Part shown: positions 1 to 5,602 of the stretch, piece after piece
Numbering within the stretch: position 1 is the first letter of the stretch
Layout of the letters: every line of letters begins with the position of its first letter
Source: Gammaproteobacteria bacterium
GTDB lineage: Bacteria > Pseudomonadota > Gammaproteobacteria > BMS3Bbin11
DNA: 5,602 bases
Direction of reading: 5' to 3'
NCBI GenBank assembly: GCA_030597275.1
Contig: JAUVSB010000097.1
Span: forward strand, 1-5,602
The notes under the pieces: model-generated
What the model saw: only the letters and a program-made list of their open reading frames with translations
Database searches by the model: none
What the model was told of the DNA's origin: nothing
Position numbers and translations under genes: made by a program

Positions 1-34
1 AAAGGTCGACAATAAAGTCTGTTTGTTTTAGCTG

Positions 35-57
35 CCTTGATTTGGATCAAGGTTTTT
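35..57 (+). terminator. Possible rho-independent terminator of a gene left of the window
   Basis: A perfect 7-bp stem (CCTTGAT at 35-41 with ATCAAGG at 46-52) closes a four-base TTGG loop and is followed directly by five T residues at 53-57. That is the layout of a small intrinsic terminator for rightward transcription. The stem has only three G-C pairs, so it would be weak. No T tract follows on the other strand, so it would act in one direction only. The gene it would end lies outside the window and cannot be confirmed. The same bases also form an FNR-type palindrome (separate entry); the sequence alone does not decide between the two. Confidence 0.4.
37..50. promoter_or_regulatory. FNR/ANR-type binding site (exact consensus)
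   Basis: TTGATTTGGATCAA matches the known FNR/ANR/CRP-FNR-family consensus TTGAT-N4-ATCAA at all ten defined bases. Its centre (43.5) lies about 60 bp upstream of the start point expected for the -10-like hexamer TAATAT at 92-97. That is close to the -61.5 spacing of class I activator sites. If used, it would place the small membrane gene and folD under oxygen- or redox-responsive control; it could equally serve a divergent gene left of the window. The caveat is that the palindrome plus the following T run also looks like a terminator. Confidence 0.4.
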
Positions 58-62
58 CTGAA

Positions 63-84
63 TTTCAAGGATTCAGTCTTGAAA
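63..84. repeat. Inverted repeat TTTCAAG / CTTGAAA
   Basis: A perfect 7-bp inverted repeat (63-69 and 78-84) with an 8-nt spacer lies just downstream of the FNR-like palindrome. Two other short inverted pairs overlap it (TCAGT 73-77 with ACTGA 84-88; AGTCT 75-79 with AGACT 88-92), so the transcript could adopt alternative hairpins. It may be an operator or an RNA fold; the role is unknown. Confidence 0.35.
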
Positions 85-91
85 CTGAGAC

Positions 92-126
92 TAATATTGC
101 CTTTTTATACCCGGACATTCTAGAAT
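92..126 (+). promoter_or_regulatory. Candidate promoter region for the small membrane gene and folD
   Basis: Two -10-like hexamers are visible. TAATAT (92-97) has no good -35, which would fit an activator-dependent promoter served by the site at 37-50. TAGAAT (121-126) has TTGCCT (97-102) 18 bp upstream. The second -10 lies inside a perfect 10-bp palindrome, ATTCTAGAAT (117-126), that could be an operator. These are weak pattern matches, and the transcription start is not known. Confidence 0.3.
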
Positions 127-168
127 ATAACTTAACATAGAGATTTATGAGACCTACAGGAGTTCTGT

Positions 169-423
169 ATGGATATCATTAACTTATTTGTATTTCTTGT
201 AATAGGGCTGTTTTCTGGCCTGCTGGCTGGCCTGATTATGCGAGGTAGTGGGCTTGGGCTTGCCTGCGATGTGGTGGCGGGAATTACTGGTGGCTTGCTA
301 GGCGGTATCCTCATGGCATTTTTTGGAGATGCAGGACAACCTGAATTTTACCTCTATGCAGGAGCGGCAGTAGGGGCTACCGTAGTGATCATGCTGGCTG
401 GGCCAATCAAGCGACGCTTGTAA
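169..423 (+). CDS. GlsB/YeaQ/YmgE-type small membrane stress protein
   Basis: This 84-residue, very hydrophobic, glycine-rich protein has three likely membrane-spanning segments at about residues 5-24, 33-52 and 60-79, and it ends in a short basic tail (KRRL). A charged turn after the first segment (RGSGLG) followed by a Gly-rich second segment (AGITGGLLGGIL) is the pattern of the GlsB/YeaQ/YmgE family, often labelled 'transglycosylase-associated protein'. Family length is about 80-90 residues, so it appears complete. The members are inner-membrane proteins linked to stress responses; no enzymatic activity is established, and the transglycosylase label should not be read as a function. The start is supported by the Shine-Dalgarno CAGGAG at 157-162, six bases before the ATG. 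folD follows after 34 bp on the same strand, so co-transcription is likely, although no functional link is obvious. Confidence 0.85.
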   Translation: MDIINLFVFLVIGLFSGLLAGLIMRGSGLGLACDVVAGITGGLLGGILMAFFGDAGQPEFYLYAGAAVGATVVIMLAGPIKRRL

Positions 424-457
424 CCCGGCCACACAGTTTGTAACAGAGATAATACCA

Positions 458-1318
458 ATGACAGCAAATTTACTCAGCGGCATAGAGGTCGCAGAGGCCG
501 TAGTGGCGGATGTACGGAACCGTGTGGAAAAACTGGCTAAGCGGAATATTCAGCCTGGTCTTGGCACAATTCTGGTGGGCGATGACGGTCCCAGTGAAAG
601 TTACGTTAGAAAGAAACACGAGGCCTGTGAGAATGCCGGGATACGTTCATTTCATCTGCAGTTACCTGCGAACATTACGCAGCAGGAACTTCTAAATGCA
701 GTTGATGATTTCAATAATAATGATGAGGTGGATGGTTACATAATCCAGTACCCTGTGCCAAAAGGGCTGAATTTCAATGAAGCGCTGATGCGCATGGACG
801 CGGCGAAGGATGCAGATGGTCTGCATCCCGTAAATCTGGGTAAACTGGTGCTGCAGGAGAAAGGCCCGGTACCCTGCACTCCGGCAGGCATTCAGGCAAT
901 ACTTGTCCATTATGGAATAGAAGTGTCAGGCAAAGAGGTGGTAATCATTGGCCGAGGCCCTACGCTAGGACGTCCGCTTTCATTATTGCTGACGACGAAA
1001 CAGGAAGGGGCAAACGCTGCAGTAACGGTAATTCACTCCGGAGTCAGGGATCTTGCTTATTTCACTCGTCGTGCTGATATCATTATTTCTGCCGCCGGTG
1101 TGGCGAGTATAGTTATGCCGGAGATGGTCAAACCAGGTGCTGCAGTGATTAGTGGCGGGATTAGCTGGGAGGGCAAGAGACTGATGCCGGACGTCGATGA
1201 ATCCTGCGCTGAAGTGGCGGGCTGGATTACCCCACGACTCGGTGGAGTAGGGCCGACGACGGTAGCGATGTTGTTACGCAATACAGTGCTTGCTGCGGAA
1301 ACGAGATCTGAGTCGTAG
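458..1318 (+). CDS. folD: Bifunctional methylenetetrahydrofolate dehydrogenase / methenyltetrahydrofolate cyclohydrolase
   Basis: This cytoplasmic enzyme oxidises 5,10-methylene-THF to methenyl-THF with NADP+ and hydrolyses that to 10-formyl-THF, for purine and formyl-Met synthesis. At 286 residues it has the normal family length. The N-terminal catalytic domain keeps Y49 and the catalytic K53 (SYVRKK), Q97 in QYPVP, D120 in KDADGLHP, and PCTPAG at 139-144. The Rossmann domain has GRGPTLGRP at 165-173, and the C-terminal loop reads PRLGGVGPTT at 259-268. The text is closer to actinobacterial FolD as I remember it (PGLGTILVGDD, YVRxKH, GRGxTxGRP, TRRADI) than to the E. coli type (YVASKRKAC, GASNIVGRP), which suggests horizontal transfer or an ancient paralogue. 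Several usually fixed positions differ: ISGGIS replaces IDVGIN/S, PRLGGVGPTT replaces PxPGGVGPMT, and QYPVP replaces QLPLP. The core catalytic residues are intact, so activity is likely. The Shine-Dalgarno is weak (AGAGA, 445-449). The stop codon begins the intergenic hairpin shared with lpdA. Confidence 0.93.
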   Translation: MTANLLSGIEVAEAVVADVRNRVEKLAKRNIQPGLGTILVGDDGPSESYVRKKHEACENAGIRSFHLQLPANITQQELLNAVDDFNNNDEVDGYIIQYPVPKGLNFNEALMRMDAAKDADGLHPVNLGKLVLQEKGPVPCTPAGIQAILVHYGIEVSGKEVVIIGRGPTLGRPLSLLLTTKQEGANAAVTVIHSGVRDLAYFTRRADIIISAAGVASIVMPEMVKPGAAVISGGISWEGKRLMPDVDESCAEVAGWITPRLGGVGPTTVAMLLRNTVLAAETRSES

Positions 1319-1356
1319 GTCGAAGGTCAAAATCATAAAGACCTCAGACCTCAGAC
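1312..1356. terminator. Imperfect hairpin between convergent folD and lpdA, possible bidirectional terminator
   Basis: AGGTCGAAGGTC (1317-1328) pairs with GACCTCAGACCT (1340-1351) across the 11-nt A-rich loop 1329-1339. The stem is 5 bp, a 2x2 internal loop, then 5 bp. After another 2x2 mismatch come three more pairs (1312-1314 with 1354-1356). The left arm starts inside the folD stop codon. The right arm is the heptamer array, so several alternative registers can pair. Its place between convergent genes fits a bidirectional terminator, but no T tract follows directly; the nearest on the + strand is TTTT at 1371-1374. Termination is therefore inferred from position and fold only. Confidence 0.45.
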
Positions 1357-1367
1357 CTCAGACCTCA
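1340..1367. repeat. Heptamer tandem repeat, GACCTCA x4
   Basis: Four perfect head-to-tail copies of GACCTCA fill 28 bp (1340-1346, 1347-1353, 1354-1360, 1361-1367). The last three bases, TCA at 1365-1367, are the complement of the lpdA TGA stop codon, so the array starts exactly where lpdA ends. Degenerate copies in inverted orientation lie to the left: GTAGGTC (1315-1321) and GAAGGTC (1322-1328), each matching the reverse complement TGAGGTC at 5 of 7 bases, and a shortened TGAGTC (1309-1314). Changes in copy number would leave both proteins unchanged and affect only the 3' ends of the transcripts. Confidence 0.9.
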
Positions 1368-2807
1368 GGCTTTTCTATTAACTATATGAATCGCTTCGCC
1401 ATTCACTGCCAGTGCTGCTTCATGCAAGGCTTCTGATAATGTCGGGTGGCCGTGGATGGTCAGCGCCAGATCTGCTGCGGTGGCACGGTACTCCATTGCC
1501 AGAACGGCTTCAGCGATTAACTCCGAAGCATGAGCACCGATAATATGAACCCCTAAAATTTCGTCGTTGATTTCTGTTGCTAATATTTTGACCAAACCCG
1601 TGGTTTTTCTCATTGCCCGTGCTCTGCCTGAAGCCGTGAACGGGAAGCTTCCACTGCGGTATTTTATTCCTGCCTGTTTTAGCTGTTCTTCAGTTTGACC
1701 CGTCCAGGCAATTTCGGGTTCTGTGTAGATAATAGAAGGGATAGAATTATAGTTTATCTGATTTTTCTGGCCGGCAATGTGCTCGGCGACAGCAACGCCC
1801 TCCGCCGAGCCTTTGTGAGCCAGCATTGGACCGGGGATTACATCCCCTATTGCATAGATATTGGGCAGATTGGACATCAAGTGTTCATTTACATGAATAA
1901 ACCCCCCTTCATCAATCAGCAAGCCGACTTCTGCTGGTGCCAGACCTTCCGTGTGAGGTCGACGGCCAACGGCAACAACCAGTTTGTCTACTTCCAGTTG
2001 CAGTGATTTGCCGGAATCGTTGTAATTTACGGTAACGCCTGTGCCATGATTATGGGTTTTTGTCACACAGGCACCAGTGTGAATGATCAAGCCCTGACGC
2101 CGGTATTCAGCCAGTGCAAGTGCAGCGACCTCTTTATCAGCGGCAGGAAGAAAACACTCCTGGGCTTCCAGTATGGTCACTTGGGAGCCAAAGCGTTGCC
2201 AGACGCTGCCCATCTCCAGGCCGATGACGCCGGCGCCGATAATCCCCAGGCGCCCGGGTATTTCATCAAATTGCAGGGCAGCCTGGGAGTCAACTATGCG
2301 ATGCTGATCCATTTTCGCTGCTGCGATGTCGATGGGGCGTGACCCTGTGGCAATGATAATGTTGCTGGCGAGCAGGTCACTTTTTTTGTCATTCTCCATT
2401 GAGGTGACAATAATATGTCTGTCCGCCTGTAGTTGAGCCTGACCAGATATTGAGGTGACTCCATTAGCTCTGAACAGGGCCTGGATGCCGCCAGTCAGTT
2501 CGCTGACAATTTTATTTTTATCATTCTGAATCTCTTTTAGATCAAGCTCTATGCCCTGTAAACTGATTCCCGGGTGTACGGATGTATCCATTAAATCAGC
2601 ATAATATTCAGAGCTTTCCAGTAATGCTTTTGATGGAATACAGCCGGCGTTGAGGCAGGTACCTCCCAGTGCTGGTTTACCATCTTTATTTATCCAGTTA
2701 TCAATGCAGGCCGTCTTCATGCCCAGTTGGGCACAGCGTATAGCCGCCACATAACCGGCAGGACCGGCACCAATTACTATAACGTCGTATTGCTTTTCCA
2801 TTTTCAT
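1365..2807 (-). CDS. lpdA: Dihydrolipoyl dehydrogenase (E3 of 2-oxoglutarate dehydrogenase)
   Basis: This FAD enzyme reoxidises the dihydrolipoyl arm of SucB and passes the electrons to NAD+. At 480 residues it has the usual length. The FAD-binding motif GAGPAG lies at 13-18, and the redox-active disulfide is C51/C56 in GGTCLNAGCIPSK. The NAD-binding motif GAGVIGLE spans 191-198, the second FAD motif IYAIGD spans 317-322, and the C-terminal interface domain carries the catalytic H454-E459 pair in HGHPTLSE. The segment before the disulfide (WINKDGKPALGG) resembles the E3 proteins found next to proteobacterial sucAB. The start overlaps the sucB stop by 4 bp (ATGA), implying translational coupling, and no clear Shine-Dalgarno precedes it. 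A second in-frame ATG two codons on (2799-2801) could also be the start. The gene is last in sucA-sucB-lpdA and ends in the heptamer array. It might also serve pyruvate dehydrogenase or glycine cleavage complexes, which is not visible here. Confidence 0.96.
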   Translation of the reverse strand: MKMEKQYDVIVIGAGPAGYVAAIRCAQLGMKTACIDNWINKDGKPALGGTCLNAGCIPSKALLESSEYYADLMDTSVHPGISLQGIELDLKEIQNDKNKIVSELTGGIQALFRANGVTSISGQAQLQADRHIIVTSMENDKKSDLLASNIIIATGSRPIDIAAAKMDQHRIVDSQAALQFDEIPGRLGIIGAGVIGLEMGSVWQRFGSQVTILEAQECFLPAADKEVAALALAEYRRQGLIIHTGACVTKTHNHGTGVTVNYNDSGKSLQLEVDKLVVAVGRRPHTEGLAPAEVGLLIDEGGFIHVNEHLMSNLPNIYAIGDVIPGPMLAHKGSAEGVAVAEHIAGQKNQINYNSIPSIIYTEPEIAWTGQTEEQLKQAGIKYRSGSFPFTASGRARAMRKTTGLVKILATEINDEILGVHIIGAHASELIAEAVLAMEYRATAADLALTIHGHPTLSEALHEAALAVNGEAIHIVNRKA

Positions 2808-4036
2808 AACCCAATCAGGAGTCTTGAAGGATCTTCCAGGTCCTGTTTTATACTCACCAGAAATTGCACCGCATCCCGTCCATCTATCAATCTATGGTCA
2901 TAAGAAAGTGCCAGGTACATCATTGGCCGAATGACTATCTCACCATTTTCTACTACCGCCCGTTGGGAAATATTGTGCATGCCAAGAATGGCGCTTTGCG
3001 GTGGATTTAATAAAGGCGTAGATAGCATGGATCCAAAAACACCACCGTTGGTGATTGAGAAGGTTCCGCCATTAAGATCATCAAGGGTCAGTTTTCCGTC
3101 ACGTGCTTTTTGTGCAAGATCGAGAATTTGCATTTCAATATCACCGAAGCTGGAGTTTTGTACATCCCTCAAGACAGGTACGACAAGTCCTCTCGGTGAG
3201 CTGACAGCAATACCAATATCGATGTAGTCATGATAAATAATATCGTTGCCGTCAATTGATGCATTGGTGATGGGATAGTTCTGCAGTGCCTGTGAGCATG
3301 CCTTAACAAAAAATGACATAAATCCAAGGCGGGCACCGTAACGTTTTTCAAATTCATCGCGATACTGGTTGCGGGCATCTATTACGGCCTGCATATTTAC
3401 TTCATTGAACGTTGTCAGTATGGCAGCATTCTGTTGTGCCTGTAATAAGCGCTGCGCAATGCGCTGTCTCAGCCGTGACATGGGCTCTCTGCGTTGTCCT
3501 CGCTGAGTTTGGGGTTCTTTCTCTGGATGTTCGGGTGGCATTGCTGGTGGTCTGTTTTCAGGTTCTATATGTTTTTCTATGGTGATTGGTTCACCTTGTT
3601 TTAGCTCGCTATTTTGACCAATAAAGCCCAATACATCCTGTTTGGTGATACGTTGGTTTTTCCCAGTTCCTGTCAGTATGGACAGGTCGATATTGTTTTC
3701 TACAGCAATTTTATTTGCTGCGGGACTTGCTACCGGCCTGGCCGTTTTATTATCTTCATCTGCGGTCTGTTCGCTTTTTACATTTGTCTTAGCAACGGGG
3801 CTGTCACTCAGTAAAGCAAGTACCTGCCCGGCTACAACCACGGCTCCAAGTTCAGTTTGAATGTCGGTGATGACACCTCTCACCGGTGCCGGGACTTCGA
3901 GGACGATCTTGTCTGTCTCAAGATCCATCAGTGGTGCATCACTTTCAACCGTGTCACCTTCCTGCACATAGAATTTTACTACCGTAGCATCCATCACGGA
4001 TTCGGGTAATACTGGAACCTTGATTTCAATTCCCAT
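2804..4036 (-). CDS. sucB: Dihydrolipoyllysine-residue succinyltransferase (E2 of 2-oxoglutarate dehydrogenase)
   Basis: This is the core subunit of the complex; it accepts the succinyl group from SucA on a lipoyl arm and transfers it to CoA. It has 410 residues, typical of SucB. There is one N-terminal lipoyl domain (about 3-77), with the lipoylated lysine K43 in ETDKIVLEVPAP. A peripheral-subunit-binding domain follows at about 103-139 (SPAANKIAVENNID ... RITKQDVLGFI), then a charged, Pro/Glu-rich linker (about 142-183). The catalytic acyltransferase domain (about 184-410) opens with the REPMSRLRQRIAQRL motif and ends with SYDHRLIDGRDAV, which holds catalytic H381 and D385. TTFNEVNM at 208-215 is typical of succinyl- rather than acetyltransferases. 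The start is clear: AGGAGAG (4041-4047 on this strand) lies four bases before the ATG. sucA ends 15 bp upstream and lpdA overlaps downstream, so the three genes form one operon. Confidence 0.97.
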   Translation of the reverse strand: MGIEIKVPVLPESVMDATVVKFYVQEGDTVESDAPLMDLETDKIVLEVPAPVRGVITDIQTELGAVVVAGQVLALLSDSPVAKTNVKSEQTADEDNKTARPVASPAANKIAVENNIDLSILTGTGKNQRITKQDVLGFIGQNSELKQGEPITIEKHIEPENRPPAMPPEHPEKEPQTQRGQRREPMSRLRQRIAQRLLQAQQNAAILTTFNEVNMQAVIDARNQYRDEFEKRYGARLGFMSFFVKACSQALQNYPITNASIDGNDIIYHDYIDIGIAVSSPRGLVVPVLRDVQNSSFGDIEMQILDLAQKARDGKLTLDDLNGGTFSITNGGVFGSMLSTPLLNPPQSAILGMHNISQRAVVENGEIVIRPMMYLALSYDHRLIDGRDAVQFLVSIKQDLEDPSRLLIGL

Positions 4037-4051
4037 TATTCTCTCCTGTGT

Positions 4052-5602
4052 TCAGTGGCACGACTTCTCCTTCAAATCATCAAGGCTCAATGCCTGGTCT
4101 ACAAGCCGGTGTAATTGCGCCATGTGCAGAGTATAAGAGCCTGTTGCGGGTGCTGCAGAGGCTTCACGACCGGTATAAGTCAGTTTATGCTGGTTCCCGG
4201 TGCAGGCTTCAAGATGATGTCTTATCTGGTACCAGGCTCCCTGGTTCATGGGTTCCTCCTGGCACCAGACTACCGAACGCGCCTCCGGGTATTCGGCAAG
4301 AACACTGATCAGTAAGTTGCGCGGGAAGGGATATAACTGCTCGATGCGAATGATCGCAATATTATTGATATTTTTTTCTTCCCGGGCAGTATAGAGATCA
4401 TAGTAAACTTTGCCGGTGCAAAGAATTATACGATGCACCTCCTCGGGGATAAGCGAGTCTGATTCCGGAATAATTTGTCGAAAACTGCTGTTGGCCAGGT
4501 CGTCCAGAGACGAACTGGCAAGTGGATTCCTCAACATGCTTTTGGGGCTCATAACGATAAGTGGTCGTCTGAATGTCTGCAGCATTTGTGCTCTTAGCAG
4601 ATGAAATATCTGCGCTGCAGTCGTTGGTACACAGACGCGCATATTGTTATCTGCACAGAGTTGTAAAAAACGTTCGAGTCTGGCCGAGGAATGTTCGGGG
4701 CCCTGGCCCTCAAAGCCATGGGGAAGCAACAGGGTCAAACCGGTGACCCTGTCCCATTTGCTCTCAGCAGAACTGATGAACTGGTCGATGAGAACCTGTG
4801 CACCATTGGCAAAATCACCAAACTGTGCTTCCCATATGACCAGCGTTTCAGGTTCGGCAGAAGAATAGCCCAGTTCAAAACCCAGTACGGCTTCTTCAGA
4901 TAAAAGTGAGTTAATAATCTGGAAGCGTGCCGACTTACCACTGAGGTGTTGCAGTGGAACATAATCATCGCCTGTATTCTGGTCATAAAGGATGGCATGG
5001 CGATGAAAAAATGTTCCACGGCCACTATCCTGCCCACTCAGCCGTACTCCATAGCCATCATCAAGCAGGCTGGCATAGGCCATGAGCTCAGCAAATCCCC
5101 AGTTGATGGGCAGGCCGCCACTGGCCATCTTGCGGCGATCTTCGTGTATTTGGGCAACACGAGCATGTAAAGTAAAACCTTCAGGAAGCTTCTGTATATC
5201 TTTGGACAGATGCTGTATCCGGTCGATCTCAACCGAAGTGTCTACCTGCTTATTTTCATCTTTATCACGATACTTTGACCAGTCGACAACATACGGATGT
5301 TTGAAACCTTGCAGAATGTTACGGGCAACTATCTTTTCACTGTGAATGTTGTCCCGGTATGTTTTTTTAAGCACGTCCGCAACGCTGGAATCTATGATGT
5401 CCTCAGCCTGCAGTTTACGGGCATAGATTTCGCGCGTAGTGGGCACGGCTGAGATCTTTGAATACATGACCGGTTGAGTTACAGAGGGTTCATCTGCTTC
5501 ACTATGGCCATGTCGTCGATAACAGATCAGATCAACCGCAACGTCACATTTGAATTGTTCACGATAGTCCAGTGCCAGGCCTGTGACGAATAAAACAGCT
5601 TC
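4052..5602 (-). CDS. sucA: 2-oxoglutarate dehydrogenase E1 component, C-terminal part
   Basis: This thiamine-diphosphate enzyme decarboxylates 2-oxoglutarate and succinylates the lipoyl arm of SucB. The frame runs open to the right edge, so the gene is cut by the window. The visible 516 residues correspond to somewhat more than the C-terminal half of a protein of about 930-940 residues. The methionine at 5467 is internal: upstream of it the frame still reads conserved SucA sequence such as CYRRHGHSEADEP and TQP. Downstream come the transketolase-like pyrimidine-binding domain (VRLSGQDSGRGTFFHRHA, LLSEEAVLGFELGY, IWEAQFGDFANGAQ, LLPHGFEGQGPEHSSAR) and the C-terminal domain (RRPLIVMSPKSMLRNPLA, CTGKVYYDL, IEQLYPFP, WCQEEPMNQGAW), which ends in a short basic tail. 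These match E. coli SucA almost block for block, so the call is not pyruvate dehydrogenase E1. The promoter and N-terminal E2/E3-contact region lie outside the window. Confidence 0.97.
   Translation of the reverse strand, partial: EAVLFVTGLALDYREQFKCDVAVDLICYRRHGHSEADEPSVTQPVMYSKISAVPTTREIYARKLQAEDIIDSSVADVLKKTYRDNIHSEKIVARNILQGFKHPYVVDWSKYRDKDENKQVDTSVEIDRIQHLSKDIQKLPEGFTLHARVAQIHEDRRKMASGGLPINWGFAELMAYASLLDDGYGVRLSGQDSGRGTFFHRHAILYDQNTGDDYVPLQHLSGKSARFQIINSLLSEEAVLGFELGYSSAEPETLVIWEAQFGDFANGAQVLIDQFISSAESKWDRVTGLTLLLPHGFEGQGPEHSSARLERFLQLCADNNMRVCVPTTAAQIFHLLRAQMLQTFRRPLIVMSPKSMLRNPLASSSLDDLANSSFRQIIPESDSLIPEEVHRIILCTGKVYYDLYTAREEKNINNIAIIRIEQLYPFPRNLLISVLAEYPEARSVVWCQEEPMNQGAWYQIRHHLEACTGNQHKLTYTGREASAAPATGSYTLHMAQLHRLVDQALSLDDLKEKSCH

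Noticed and set aside
1..17. Similarity of the left edge (AAGGTC ... ATAAAG) to 1324-1340 as a dispersed repeat
   Set aside because: Only two six-base blocks match and the spacing differs; this is within chance.
3..140. A + strand frame open from the left edge to a TAG at 138-140, possibly the tail of an upstream gene
   Set aside because: The 45 codons contain no recognisable family sequence and run through the hairpin, the other inverted repeats and the promoter-like hexamers. An open frame this short can arise by chance. Sequence left of the window would settle it.
1340..1367. Heptamer array as a CRISPR or mobile-element end
   Set aside because: The units are 7 bp with no spacers, and there is no transposase, target duplication or cas gene nearby; it is a simple tandem repeat.
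2046..2342. Open frame of about 98 codons on the + strand inside lpdA
   Set aside because: It lies fully antisense to conserved lpdA sequence, and its translation resembles no known family; it is a shadow frame.
4048..4308. Open frame of 86 codons on the + strand at the 3' end of sucA
   Set aside because: It is antisense to well-conserved SucA C-terminal sequence, without a plausible ribosome-binding site or protein-like composition.
5465..5467. ATG of the long - strand frame as the start of a 471-residue protein
   Set aside because: The frame stays open for 45 more codons to the edge and encodes conserved SucA residues (RRHGHSEADEP), so this methionine is internal and sucA is simply cut by the window.

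Overview
The window looks like ordinary proteobacterial chromosome, most likely gammaproteobacterial; a betaproteobacterium cannot be excluded. The clue is a sucA-sucB-lpdA cluster whose three proteins read like proteobacterial 2-oxoglutarate dehydrogenase subunits. GC content is moderate, and there are no transposases, phage genes, CRISPR arrays or RNA genes. The organism cannot be named from sequence alone.

Layout: positions 1-168 are a non-coding leader. It holds a short hairpin that is also an exact FNR/ANR-type palindrome, further overlapping inverted repeats, and weak promoter-like hexamers. On the + strand follow a small GlsB/YeaQ/YmgE-type membrane protein (169-423) and, 34 bp later, folD (458-1318), probably one transcript. 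Facing them on the - strand is a compact operon read from the right edge: sucA (E1o, cut by the window edge, only the C-terminal 516 residues present), sucB (E2o, 15 bp after sucA) and lpdA (E3, overlapping sucB by 4 bp in an ATGA). The two transcription units converge on a 46-bp gap built from a heptamer (GACCTCA x4) and degenerate inverted copies of it. Together these can form a long imperfect hairpin reaching from the folD stop codon towards the lpdA stop codon.

Function: SucA, SucB and Lpd make up the 2-oxoglutarate dehydrogenase complex, which turns 2-oxoglutarate, CoA and NAD+ into succinyl-CoA, CO2 and NADH in the TCA cycle. FolD makes and interconverts methylene-, methenyl- and 10-formyl-tetrahydrofolate for one-carbon metabolism. 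The small membrane protein belongs to a stress-associated family of unknown mechanism.

I see no new multi-gene system. The points worth a second look are the FolD protein, which resembles the actinobacterial form and departs from several near-universal motifs; the exact FNR-like palindrome in the leader; and the heptamer-built convergent intergenic region.
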